Positions 44,780 through 52,809 of a DNA stretch of 64,000 nucleotides are shown one piece after another. Numbering within the stretch: position 1 is the first letter of the stretch; every line of letters starts with the position of its first letter. The stretch lies in the NCBI GenBank assembly GCA_023436175.1, contig JAEZKE010000012.1, positions 41,372-105,371 of the forward strand, in the 5' to 3' direction. The notes beneath the pieces were generated by a model. That model saw nothing but the letters and a program-made list of their open reading frames with translations. It had not been told where the DNA came from and did not search any database. The position numbers and the translations under genes are program-made. Source of the DNA: Methanobacteriota archaeon. GTDB taxonomy: Archaea > Methanobacteriota > Methanobacteria > Methanobacteriales > Methanobacteriaceae.

Positions 44780-45592
44780 TTATTTGGATGTGCCCCTACT
44801 TTTATTTGATGTATTTTTATTCACGCTTGATTTAAAAGGGAACAGTACTTTAAACATATTTTTAAACGGTTTTCTATAGATGTGGAAATGAATCAATGCA
44901 GCTATTACCATCAGAAGGGATAGTTCTACGTGCCAGTAGTCTAGGCCTTGCCTATAAGCCAAAGAAACACCAAAATTTATCATATAAATTAGCAGTACTC
45001 CTGTGGCACCTGATCCAAGGAAACCTCCCATTAATAGCAAGTTCCACAACCTTTTATGTTTTTGAGGTTTTAGGATACCTTTACTGAAGAGGTAGTATGT
45101 AAAGAGGTACGCACCTATAATTAAAATGCTTACTGGAATTATGTGATAGTCATTACTGGTATTTAGTGAATCACCAGCTCCTGAACTTGGGTCGTGAACT
45201 GTTGCAGTGCTTGCATTGGCGTGGTCTGAAGTTCCATTTGAAATATGGTCTCCACTATTACCAGTAGATGACATATTTTGGGTATCTATGTTTGTACTGG
45301 AGTCTGTGGTCTGAGTATTAGAATTGGTACTTTGAGTGCTTGCAGTAGCAGCAGCCTGTGAAAGATCGCATATACCGTCTCCAGTACTATCTGTGTAAAG
45401 ATGGCACTGCCCAGGATATGGATCGTTTGTTAAACCGTAGGGACACCCTCCTGCACAAACTCCTGACATGGCTGATGCTGCTATTATAGGTACAGTTGCT
45501 GCAGCTCCAATTATTTTCTGTTTTTGGGGTGAAATATTTTGATTTACTGTATTTTTTAAATCAATTAGCTTGCTTTTAATCTTATTTCTCAA
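44780..45592 (-). CDS. membrane protein with calcium-loop N-domain and DUF4405-like heme-type helices
   Basis: 270 residues. TTG 45592 overlaps the stop of the gene before it (TTGA), so translation is coupled. The N-terminus has a helix, then CAGGCPYGLTNDPYPGQCHLY and DSTGDGICDLS, a cysteine-rich part with a DxTGDGxCD calcium-type loop. A Ser/Thr/Asn linker follows, then four helices with LWNLLLMGGFLGSGATGVLL and DYWHVELSLLMVIAALIHFHIY. The YWH and HFH histidines could hold heme, as in DUF4405/cytochrome b-like proteins. An electron-transfer role is inference. Confidence 0.65.
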   Translation of the reverse strand: MRNKIKSKLIDLKNTVNQNISPQKQKIIGAAATVPIIAASAMSGVCAGGCPYGLTNDPYPGQCHLYTDSTGDGICDLSQAAATASTQSTNSNTQTTDSSTNIDTQNMSSTGNSGDHISNGTSDHANASTATVHDPSSGAGDSLNTSNDYHIIPVSILIIGAYLFTYYLFSKGILKPQKHKRLWNLLLMGGFLGSGATGVLLIYMINFGVSLAYRQGLDYWHVELSLLMVIAALIHFHIYRKPFKNMFKVLFPFKSSVNKNTSNKSRGTSK

Positions 45593-45915
45593 GATTTCAT
45601 CTTCCCCCCTGTAAACAGCCTTCGGGTACTTTTCCAGTAGGTGATTATATGGAATACTGTAACTATGGTCATGGTGATTCCAAATTCTACATGCCAGTAG
45701 AGAAGTCCTAGATTAATGGATGTAATTACGCTTAGTTCCAGTAAAACCATAAGTACAAATCCCGCGCATGCAGTTACTAGAAAGGCACTGAACAGGATAA
45801 AGTTCCATAAATTTACATGAAGTGATTTTTTTATTAAACCTGTTTTGTAAAGTGTATATGTTATTAAATAACCCATTACAAATGGTATTGAGGGTATAAC
45901 TGTTTCATAAACCAT
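45589..45915 (-). CDS. DUF4405-like four-helix membrane protein
   Basis: 108 residues from ATG 45915 (GTG at 45924 lies in the ribosome site). It matches the C-terminal half of the next gene: LWNFILFSAFLVTACAGFVLMVLLEL and LYWHVEFGITMTIVTVFHIITYWKSTRRLF. The conserved W-H and H-x-x-x-(H/Y) pattern may bind heme between helices. It overlaps the downstream gene by 4 bases, so the two probably form a complex. Confidence 0.65.
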   Translation of the reverse strand: MVYETVIPSIPFVMGYLITYTLYKTGLIKKSLHVNLWNFILFSAFLVTACAGFVLMVLLELSVITSINLGLLYWHVEFGITMTIVTVFHIITYWKSTRRLFTGGKMKS

Positions 45916-46481
45916 GATGATCACATTATTAAAAATGCCTATAATGTCCTTTTTAATTAAAATAGGTGGTGCGTAATAAAAATAATTTTTCCAGAATTAC
46001 TCCCAAATCATTCCCAAATTCTTCCATAATCTCTTTTTTAATATTTAAAGCAAAATAAATGGGTTTCTATATGAATTACTTTTATTATTCTAATTTTTTA
46101 AAAGCTTAATATTAAATCCATAAAAAAATTAGTTTAAAAAGGAAATATTTGGATAGTTCATTAACTGATTGGTATAAGTTAGATTCGTTTAGTTAATGCT
46201 TTATTTACGGGGGGGGAGGGACGGTTGTTAAATTTATAATGCTTGTTTTTTATAACTATTTTATGCTTAAAAAGCATTCACAAATGTTTTCAGCCATAAA
46301 ATGATATTTGATATATTTAATTTTTGCAATGTTTTTTAATCTCTTTATAGAAAATCATTAGATGTCATTGGTCTAAATATGTCTAATATTGCGCGTGGGC
46401 TACAATAATGATAAATAAATATTTATATGGTATAACATTAAATAAGGTTATATAGACCAGTCATTATAATTAGATGATAAG
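45916..46481. other. intergenic region with a G-run and lmrA-type control region
   Basis: 566 bases without a gene. An unusual G-run (GGGGGGGGAGGG, about 46209-46220) stands out in AT-rich DNA. The last 65 bases hold a TATA-like TTTATATGG (~46423) and the first TetR operator (46453-46464). Confidence 0.55.
46453..46464. promoter_or_regulatory. TetR/LmrA-type operator O1
   Basis: TAGACCAGTCAT, in the context TTATATAGACCAGTCATTATAATTAG, a slightly imperfect copy of the dyad TAGACTGGTCTA found twice before the exporter gene. It lies between the TATA box and the ATG of tetR, as expected for self-repression. Confidence 0.7.
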
Positions 46482-47066
46482 ATGAAAAAAACAGATACAA
46501 GAGATCGGATAGTGGAAGCTGCAACAGTTCTTTTTCAGCTTAAAGGATATCATGCTACGGGGTTAAATGAGATCTTAAGGAAAAGTAACGCCCCTAAAGG
46601 CTCTTTATACTATTATTTTCCAGATGGAAAAGAACAATTAGCGTTAGAAGCTGTAAACTTGACAAAATCCTTTGTTGAGGAAACAATAAAAGAACGACTT
46701 GCAAAAATCCAGGATCCAGTTGAATCCATTAAAAAATCCATCGAAGAAATGGCTGATCTGGTGCATACTGAAAAGGATGAAAAAATAGCGCTTAAAAGTA
46801 CTAAAAAAGTTTCTGTTAATCTTATTGCGCTGGAAACAGCTTCAACTAACGAAACTTTAAGAAAAGCATGCGAATCTGCTTTTAATGTCTGGCAAAATGC
46901 GTATACTCAAAAATTAATAGAAGGGGGATTCGGCAGAGAAAAAGCAGAAACCCTTGGATTAGTTATTCAGTCGATGATTGAAGGAGCTATAATCATGTCT
47001 TTAACGAAAAAGAGTGATGAACCTTTTATTGAGATTGCAAAGCAGATCCCTATTCTACTTGCTTAG
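46482..47066 (+). CDS. TetR-family regulator of the LmrA/YxaF type
   Basis: 194 residues. The N-terminal helix-turn-helix has the LmrA/YxaF signature: DRIVEAATVLFQLKGYHATGLNEILRKSNAPKGSLYYYFPDGKEQLALEAV. The C-terminal helical ligand domain resembles TetR_C LmrA types. Three copies of a dyad close to the known Bacillus LmrA/YxaF box (TAGAcyGGTCTA) lie before this gene and the exporter, so it very likely represses both and releases on drug binding. Confidence 0.9.
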   Translation: MKKTDTRDRIVEAATVLFQLKGYHATGLNEILRKSNAPKGSLYYYFPDGKEQLALEAVNLTKSFVEETIKERLAKIQDPVESIKKSIEEMADLVHTEKDEKIALKSTKKVSVNLIALETASTNETLRKACESAFNVWQNAYTQKLIEGGFGREKAETLGLVIQSMIEGAIIMSLTKKSDEPFIEIAKQIPILLA

Positions 47067-47116
47067 ATCAAAATTATTTGAAAGAATTTTGAATAATTTT
47101 TTTTAACAGAATTATA

Positions 47117-47128
47117 TAGACTGGTCTA
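47117..47128. promoter_or_regulatory. TetR/LmrA-type operator O2
   Basis: TAGACTGGTCTA within AATTATATAGACTGGTCTAA, a near-perfect match to the Bacillus LmrA/YxaF consensus, 73 bases before the exporter ATG. Confidence 0.8.
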
Positions 47129-47169
47129 ATTATATTTATGGAAAAATATCTCTAATTTTTCAAATTATG

Positions 47170-47181
47170 TAGACTGGTCTA
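47170..47181. promoter_or_regulatory. TetR/LmrA-type operator O3
   Basis: A second exact TAGACTGGTCTA, 53 bases after O2 and 20 before the exporter ATG. Two sites spaced by about five helical turns could allow cooperative repression. Confidence 0.8.
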
Positions 47182-47200
47182 ATATGGGAGAGATTCAAAA

Positions 47201-48664
47201 ATGGTTTTAAATACAGATGAAGATTATCCACAAATGGTTTTAAATTCAAACGAAAAAAATACCTCATTTAACAAAAATAACACTAAAAAAATTTTATTCG
47301 TGCTTTTACTGGGCGGATTCATGTCTATGCTGAGTGAAACTGCATTAAATATTACTTTTCCCCAGATAATGTTGCAATTCCATATTTCTGCTGGAATAGT
47401 GCAGTGGTTAACCACGATTTATGTTTATGTTTCGGGTATTATTTTTCTTATCAGTGCTTTTCTCATTCAGAGATTTTCAACAAGAAAATTGTTCATATCA
47501 TCAATGGTATTTCTAATTATAGGAACAATTATAGCAGGCATTTCAACAAATTTTCCAGTCTTATTTGCTGGACGTGTAATACAGGCAGTTGGAACAGGTA
47601 TCCTTGTACCTTTAATATTCAATAGTGTATTAATATTGATTCCACGAGAAAAAAGAGGATTGGTCATGGGACTTGTGACTCTTGTGGTACTTTCTGCACC
47701 AATGTTTGCACCAGTACTTATGGGCTTCCTTATGGGGTTTATGGACTGGCACTGGTTCTTTTTAATGGTTCTAGTCTTTTTCATAGCTACAACAATTTTA
47801 GGGCTATCTTTTTTGAAGAATATCAACGAAACAATACATACTAAACTTGATATTTTATCTGTTATTTTGGCTGCCGCTGGATTTGGCGGAATTATAGTTG
47901 GTTTTAGTAATCTTGGAGATTATGGATTAAGCCTAAAGGTAATTATTCCTCTACTTATAGGCATAGTTAGCCTTATTCTATTTATAAAACGTCAATTAAC
48001 TATGGATCATCCTTTACTGGATCTTCACGTTTTTAAGTATCCTTTTTTTACAATAGGGATACTAATTAATATGATCAACATCATGTCCATTTTTGCACTA
48101 GTAATCATACTTCCGATATATTTGCAAAATGCAATGGGGGTCACTGCTTTAATTGCTAGTCTTGTAATGCTGCCCGGCAGCGTTTTAAACTGTTTCTTAC
48201 CGCTTATAGCTGGCCATATATATGACAAGCATGGACCCCGTATTGTCATCAGTTCAGGTCTCGCCCTTATGTGCATTTCACTGATATTTTTCTCGCACCT
48301 TTCTGCTTCAACAGCCGTTATAGCAGTGTTAATTATAAATTGTGGTTTATATATAGGATCAGCCCTTGTAATGTCTCCAAATCAGACAAATACTCTTGGA
48401 AATTTGAATTCTAAATATTATGCTTCAGGTTCTGCCGTAATGACTTCCCTGCAGCAAATTGGAGGTGCGATTGGTTCATCTCTATTTGTAAGTTTCATGT
48501 CATTCGGCGAGTACAACTACCTTAAAAATATTGTTAATCCAGATTCAACACAGCAAGTATCTGCATTAATATCTGGTGTGAACTTCTCATTCGCAATAGG
48601 GGCAGTTATAATTGCATTTGTATTTGTTCTTTCGCTGTTTTTAAAACGGGAAGTACATACCTAA
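47201..48664 (+). CDS. MFS drug exporter, LmrB-like (DHA2 family)
   Basis: 487 residues, ~14 helices. GGFMSMLSETALNITFPQIMLQF starts the transport domain and resembles LmrB; motif C-like VTLVVLSAPMFAPVLMGFLMGF follows. The first ~30 residues are a polar tail with a repeated MVLN (MVLNTDEDYPQMVLNSNEKN). With the LmrA-type regulator and its three operators this forms a lmrAB-like drug-resistance module. ATG 47201 has only a weak GGGAG upstream. Confidence 0.9.
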   Translation: MVLNTDEDYPQMVLNSNEKNTSFNKNNTKKILFVLLLGGFMSMLSETALNITFPQIMLQFHISAGIVQWLTTIYVYVSGIIFLISAFLIQRFSTRKLFISSMVFLIIGTIIAGISTNFPVLFAGRVIQAVGTGILVPLIFNSVLILIPREKRGLVMGLVTLVVLSAPMFAPVLMGFLMGFMDWHWFFLMVLVFFIATTILGLSFLKNINETIHTKLDILSVILAAAGFGGIIVGFSNLGDYGLSLKVIIPLLIGIVSLILFIKRQLTMDHPLLDLHVFKYPFFTIGILINMINIMSIFALVIILPIYLQNAMGVTALIASLVMLPGSVLNCFLPLIAGHIYDKHGPRIVISSGLALMCISLIFFSHLSASTAVIAVLIINCGLYIGSALVMSPNQTNTLGNLNSKYYASGSAVMTSLQQIGGAIGSSLFVSFMSFGEYNYLKNIVNPDSTQQVSALISGVNFSFAIGAVIIAFVFVLSLFLKREVHT

Positions 48665-48818
48665 AAATAAGAAAACATGTTAAATACGCCAACGTTTTTA
48701 TTTTTTTAACTGCATACAATTTAAAGCTACTAAAAACATTTAATGGTTCCTTACAGAATTAAAGAAAATAAATTTAAAAATAACAGTTAAAAAATAGAGT
48801 TGTTGGAAAGACTTTTTA

Positions 48819-49298
48819 TTACTCTTTCTGGAATAACATTATTATTCCAGTTATTAAAAGCCATAATCCAATTAATATGCCTAGATATAGTGGATCTTTA
48901 ATGAATGCAGCTACAAGTAGGTAGATTATACCTAAAATTAGAGCTACAAGTCCTGTCCACCTGCTTCCTGTAGTTTTAGTTGCTATGGCCATTATTCCTG
49001 CTATTATCAGGAATATACCTGCAATGAACACGAATAAAGCTGCTATGAAACTGAATAATGCGGGATTGAATATAAATCCTAAGCCCAAAATTAATGCTAA
49101 AAATCCTAAAATGAGTTCTACAATGCCCATAACTGCACTTTCACCCATTGAGGCTGCACCCATAAATAGAAGACCTAAACCCAGAAATAGTACTGCAACA
49201 CCGGTTAGCACGCTAAATGGGATTACTCCTAAAAGTGGGAATGCTAAAACTATTAAACCTAAAATTATAAGAATTAATGCGTTTCCCATTTTCTGCAT
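48819..49298 (-). CDS. DUF308/HdeD-like membrane protein
   Basis: 159 residues from ATG 49298, placed by GAGAGGTGATTGAT. Six short hydrophobic helices in three pairs, with the DUF308 repeat feel: GVAVLFLGLGLLFMGAA, ELILGFLALILGLGFIFNP, VFIAGIFLIIAGIMAIATK, LLITGIIMLFQ. HdeD family members occur in stress responses; role here unknown. Confidence 0.85.
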   Translation of the reverse strand: MQKMGNALILIILGLIVLAFPLLGVIPFSVLTGVAVLFLGLGLLFMGAASMGESAVMGIVELILGFLALILGLGFIFNPALFSFIAALFVFIAGIFLIIAGIMAIATKTTGSRWTGLVALILGIIYLLVAAFIKDPLYLGILIGLWLLITGIIMLFQKE

Positions 49299-49585
49299 AT
49301 CAATCACCTCTCAACTGTTTTTTATCTTCCAACAACCCTTAAATTCTAACAATAATTAATAATTGCCATTATTAATTATTATATTTTTCTATAAGTTAAT
49401 AGGGCTAATAATTAGATAATTAAAATTTAAAAATTAAAAAATAGGTAATAAATGCTATTTTAGGATTTATATTTATTTTTAAGGCTCCATATGTCTAAAA
49501 ATTTTTAAATATTAAAAAAGTTTCTTTTTAGATATAAATGCCACTTTAACAAGTGTTTTTAGGAAATTGGAAAAAATTTGATAAA

Positions 49586-50464
49586 TTAATCTGGATATAT
49601 ATTCTGATTTTGAATTAATTTCAATTTAATTCGCTCGGCAAGTGATTTATTTACAAGTGGAACTCTCGTTAAATTTTTAATACTAGCTCTTTCTAACTCG
49701 TCTATGCTTGGAAAACACTTATAAATATTTTCAGTTATTTTAATGCCTATTCCCTGAATATCTTTTAAAATAAGCCACATCTTTGTTTTTTCAGTGTTTT
49801 GAGTCCATTCCCAGAAACCTTCCAGATCTTCGTAGGCAAGGCCTTTGTAATAGTTACCTGTGTGTGCCAGATAATGGCATTTTCTACATAATAAAGCTAA
49901 ATTATGGATTTCATCCTGGTCTTTAATTGTAGAACCCATTACTGGAATTATATGATGTATCTCGAGATTTTCAGGGGATCTACATACTACACATGAATTC
50001 TGGTCTCTTTTTAAGACTTCTCTTTTTATTTTAGCACGGATACCATTTCTGCTATCTTTCTGTATTACTTTTCCATCCTGGAGATAGAAATGCCTTGCAT
50101 ATCCTTTGCTGCAGTTTACAGCCCTTGTAATTTCTTCAGTAGTTATCTCTTCTCCCCACTTCTCCTTTAATGCAATGATTTTGTCCTTTTTAAGATCTGT
50201 ATCGAGGTTATCATCTAAAAATTTAGTGTATAATTCATTTAAACTGTTTTTCACACAGCTTAAATCTTCTAAAAGACTTTTAAATTCATCTGTATTTTCT
50301 ACATCCATTAGAATGTATAGTTCTTCACAGGATTTTGTAATTCCACCTAAGTGTTCGTCCAGATGAGTTTGTGTGAGTTCCCACAGTTCATCAAGGATTT
50401 TATATTTCCTGTTTTTAAGTTCAAAGTGATAATTTTCGAGATAATCTGTATCCATGGTTCTCAT
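49586..50464 (-). CDS. HNH endonuclease with helix-hairpin-helix C-terminus
   Basis: 292 residues. Residues ~1-100 are helical. Around 130-155 lies a possible HTH or linker (TRAVNCSKGYARHFYLQDGKVIQKDSRNGIRA). The HNH core is CVVCRSPENLEIHHIIPV...DEIHNLALLCRKCHYLAH, with a four-Cys zinc knuckle and the H-H and N residues. The C-terminus (LILKDIQGIGIKITENIYKCFPSIDELERASIKNLTRVPLVNKSLAERI) has two helix-hairpin-helix motifs that bind DNA without sequence preference. It could be a repair or defence nuclease. Start uncertain between ATG 50464 and 50455. Confidence 0.85.
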   Translation of the reverse strand: MRTMDTDYLENYHFELKNRKYKILDELWELTQTHLDEHLGGITKSCEELYILMDVENTDEFKSLLEDLSCVKNSLNELYTKFLDDNLDTDLKKDKIIALKEKWGEEITTEEITRAVNCSKGYARHFYLQDGKVIQKDSRNGIRAKIKREVLKRDQNSCVVCRSPENLEIHHIIPVMGSTIKDQDEIHNLALLCRKCHYLAHTGNYYKGLAYEDLEGFWEWTQNTEKTKMWLILKDIQGIGIKITENIYKCFPSIDELERASIKNLTRVPLVNKSLAERIKLKLIQNQNIYPD

Positions 50465-50571
50465 TTTGATTAATGTTTAATTAAATTTTTACATTCAATA
50501 ATTAAGTCAATTAAAAAATAGTAAAAAAGAAATTTTACGATTATCTTAGAAAGTTAAAAATTTAAAAATAG

Positions 50572-50832
50572 TTAGTCCCTTGCTCTAATATGGGGATCAA
50601 AGTTTAATGTGCCCCTTTTAGATATCTCTTTTTTATAAGCTATCTGAGCATTTTGAATTGGAATTAACTCAATATCCCACTCTGAATCTTTTTCATATTC
50701 AATTTTAACTATTCCTATATCTTCCTGTATATTTATTGATTTTACATAGTCTTTACCTTTTTCAAAGACTTTTTCATTATCTGAATTAGATACTCTTAGT
50801 TTAATAGCCCATACCATGTTATTCATCTTCAT
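50572..50832 (-). CDS. hypothetical protein (86 aa)
   Basis: From ATG 50832; ATGs at 50826 and 50817 are also possible and none has a strong ribosome site. MVWAIKLRVSNSDNEKVFEKGKDYVKSINIQEDIGIVKIEYEKDSEWDIELIPIQNAQIAYKKEI is a soluble beta-rich protein. No family recognised. It lies 107 bases upstream of the HNH gene on the same strand. Confidence 0.55.
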   Translation of the reverse strand: MKMNNMVWAIKLRVSNSDNEKVFEKGKDYVKSINIQEDIGIVKIEYEKDSEWDIELIPIQNAQIAYKKEISKRGTLNFDPHIRARD

Positions 50833-51258
50833 TGATTGTTTGCACTTATCAAATCAATTATTAGTCAATGCTCATAAAGAGCAGGTTAGTTTAGAAATAA
50901 AATTTTTTAAAATAAAAATTTCTATCAATAGTATATTGGGTGACATGTCTTATATTTTTAATTAATGTTGAAAAATTTAACATTTTTCACAGTGAAAATA
51001 AGAAATTTTCACATGTTGAAAAAATCGAAGATTTTTTCGCGAGTAAAATCAGAGATTTTACATGTTGAAAAAATTTAACATTTTTCACAGTGAAAATAAG
51101 AAATTTTCACATGCCCCAAAAATTCTGCGAATTTTTGAGGGATTTTCACATGTTGAAAAATTCATAATAATTTATATTTTATATAATTTCACTGCAGTTT
51201 GAGTTGCCGACATTTTTAAAAAGGAATAAAAAATAGTATAATCTAAAATAATTATTAA
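50833..51258. other. intergenic region dominated by a palindrome cluster
   Basis: 426 bases between two minus-strand genes. Apart from the cluster at 50967-51165 nothing coding is seen. Confidence 0.6.
50967..51165. repeat. palindrome cluster 4
   Basis: Seven 18-21-base palindromes in a row, linked by ACATGTTG-like spacers. Arms: TGAAAAAT (50969); GTGAAAAT (50992-51012); GAAAAAATC with loop GAA (51018-51038); GTAAAATC with loop AGA (51043-51061); then the first two again (51066 and 51089-51109); and CAAAAATTC with loop TGC between CCC and GGG (51117-51137). The first pair recurs as a ~50-base direct repeat with one base gained. GAAAAAATC and CAAAAATTC units are shared with the 54.4-kb cluster. 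Confidence 0.85.
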
Positions 51259-51765
51259 TTAATCAGTAGTTCTTTTATTTACTTCTTTTTTATTTAGTTT
51301 CAATATAACATAGTCTCCAAAACTATGTATATCCTCATCAGATACTTTTAACTGTTTTTTTCTAAAAGCAGGCCCTGTGGATATGAGCATGTTATGGATC
51401 AGGCACCCTGCAGGGTCAATGAGCATGTCACTTACTTTACCTACTTCCATAGCATCGTATGTTAATACGGTTTTTCCTACAATATCTTTAAATAGAAGGC
51501 CACTTTCTGCCAGTTCGCCTAATTTATTGACCTTAATTTTTAGATCAATCGCTTCTCCATTTAATTTTAACTGTACATAGTCCCCTATTTTATTCAGGTC
51601 TTCTTCTTTAACTGAAAAATATTTTTTATTTAACGTGGATCCTGTAGCCACCCATATTTTATCTACAAGACAATTTTTTAGCTTTATTTCAAGTTCAGCT
51701 ATTTTACCTGCTTCTTTAGCATCATTATCTAAAACTGTCATCCCTATAAATTTGCTGGCTTTCAT
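51259..51765 (-). CDS. protein with two PRC-barrel domains
   Basis: 168 residues from ATG 51765. Two tandem PRC barrels: MKASKFIGMTVLDNDAKEAGKIAELEIKLKNCLVDKIWVATG (1-75) and FKDIVGKTVLTYDAMEVGKVSDMLIDPAGCLIHNMLIST (85-155), each ending IGDYVQLKL/FGDYVILKL. Archaeal PRC-barrel proteins include CdpB-type cell-division partners and RNA-processing proteins; those are usually single barrels of ~80-100 residues, so a double one is less typical. Role not determinable here. Confidence 0.82.
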   Translation of the reverse strand: MKASKFIGMTVLDNDAKEAGKIAELEIKLKNCLVDKIWVATGSTLNKKYFSVKEEDLNKIGDYVQLKLNGEAIDLKIKVNKLGELAESGLLFKDIVGKTVLTYDAMEVGKVSDMLIDPAGCLIHNMLISTGPAFRKKQLKVSDEDIHSFGDYVILKLNKKEVNKRTTD

Positions 51766-52111
51766 TTTTAACACGTTCCAAATATCATTTAATTAATATC
51801 AATTTTATCTTTTATAACATAAATAATATTTGATTAATGAAGTTTTATTGCTGTTTAAATGAATTGTTTGAAGATATGCTATTTTTGCAGGATATATTTT
51901 AAATTTTGGGATTTATTATAATTTTTATTGATTTTTAAACTATATATAGGTAAAATATTACTTTGAATTCTTTTTACTATTTATAACTCTAATCCTGTTT
52001 TTGAACTTTTGATCTATAATGGGCTATGGAAGCTTTGAATCTTTAGTAGTAACTATACATTAAAAATAATTACTTAAATAATTTCGAACAAAATATATCT
52101 GGGGTTTAAAT
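51766..52111. other. AT-rich divergent promoter region
   Basis: 346 bases between the PRC-barrel and SOUL genes. No coding stretch. TATA-like TTTTAAACTATATATAGG (~51935) is the most obvious element. Confidence 0.45.
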
Positions 52112-52714
52112 ATGACTGAAACGCTGGCATATGATGTAGAACAGAAAGAAGATAATTTTGAAATAAGAAAATATGCGGATTATATTTTGGCCCAAGTGGA
52201 TATCGGCGCATCATTTGATGATGCCATACGTAAAGGATTCATGATCCTTGCAGGTTACATTTTTGGAGGTAACAGAAAGCGTTCCAAGATTGCAATGACT
52301 GCACCTGTTGTGGAAGAGGAAATGAGCGAAAAAATAGAAATGACTGCTCCAGTAACTACTGAAACTGTTAGTGCTTCAGAGAGGATAGACATGACTGTTC
52401 CAGTTACTGAAGAAAAAACAGAAGCTGGTTTTCAACGTATATCTTTTGCAATGCCGTCAAAGTATACTATGGATACTTTGCCAGAACCCAATGATAAAAG
52501 AATTCATTTTAAAGAATTTAAAGGCCAGAAAACTGCAGCTTTAAGGTTTAAGGGCAGGGTGGGTGAAAAACTTGCCGAAGAAAAGATTGAGGAACTAAAA
52601 AAATGGTTATCTAAAAAGCAAATTAAGTCTAAATCACGTTTTATGGTAGCACAATATAACCATCCTGCAGTACCTGGATTTTTAAGGAGAAACGAGATAA
52701 TAGTGGAAGTTTAA
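52112..52714 (+). CDS. SOUL-family heme-binding protein
   Basis: 200 residues. ETLAYDVEQKEDNFEIRKYADYILAQVDIGASFDDAIRKGFMILAGYIFGGNRKRSKIAMTAPV is the classic SOUL start, and the repeated MTAPV-type segments (IAMTAPVV, IEMTAPVTTE, IDMTVPVTEE), then FAMPSKYTMDTLPEP and MVAQYNHPAVPGFLRRNEI complete the fold. These proteins bind heme or tetrapyrroles in some members. The TGGGGTTTAAAT before ATG gives a modest ribosome site. Monocistronic. Confidence 0.92.
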   Translation: MTETLAYDVEQKEDNFEIRKYADYILAQVDIGASFDDAIRKGFMILAGYIFGGNRKRSKIAMTAPVVEEEMSEKIEMTAPVTTETVSASERIDMTVPVTEEKTEAGFQRISFAMPSKYTMDTLPEPNDKRIHFKEFKGQKTAALRFKGRVGEKLAEEKIEELKKWLSKKQIKSKSRFMVAQYNHPAVPGFLRRNEIIVEV

Positions 52715-52809
52715 AAAATAGAACTTATTTTTCAATTACTTTTTACCATATATTCTCTCTCAAAGTTATTAAACATGCTCAAAAATATTTTAACTAAATA
52801 AAGACAATA

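Noticed and set aside
50967..51165. CRISPR-like array at the palindrome cluster
   Set aside because: Units differ in sequence, are self-complementary and have no equal-length unique spacers; no cas genes lie near. It is a palindrome family, not a CRISPR array.
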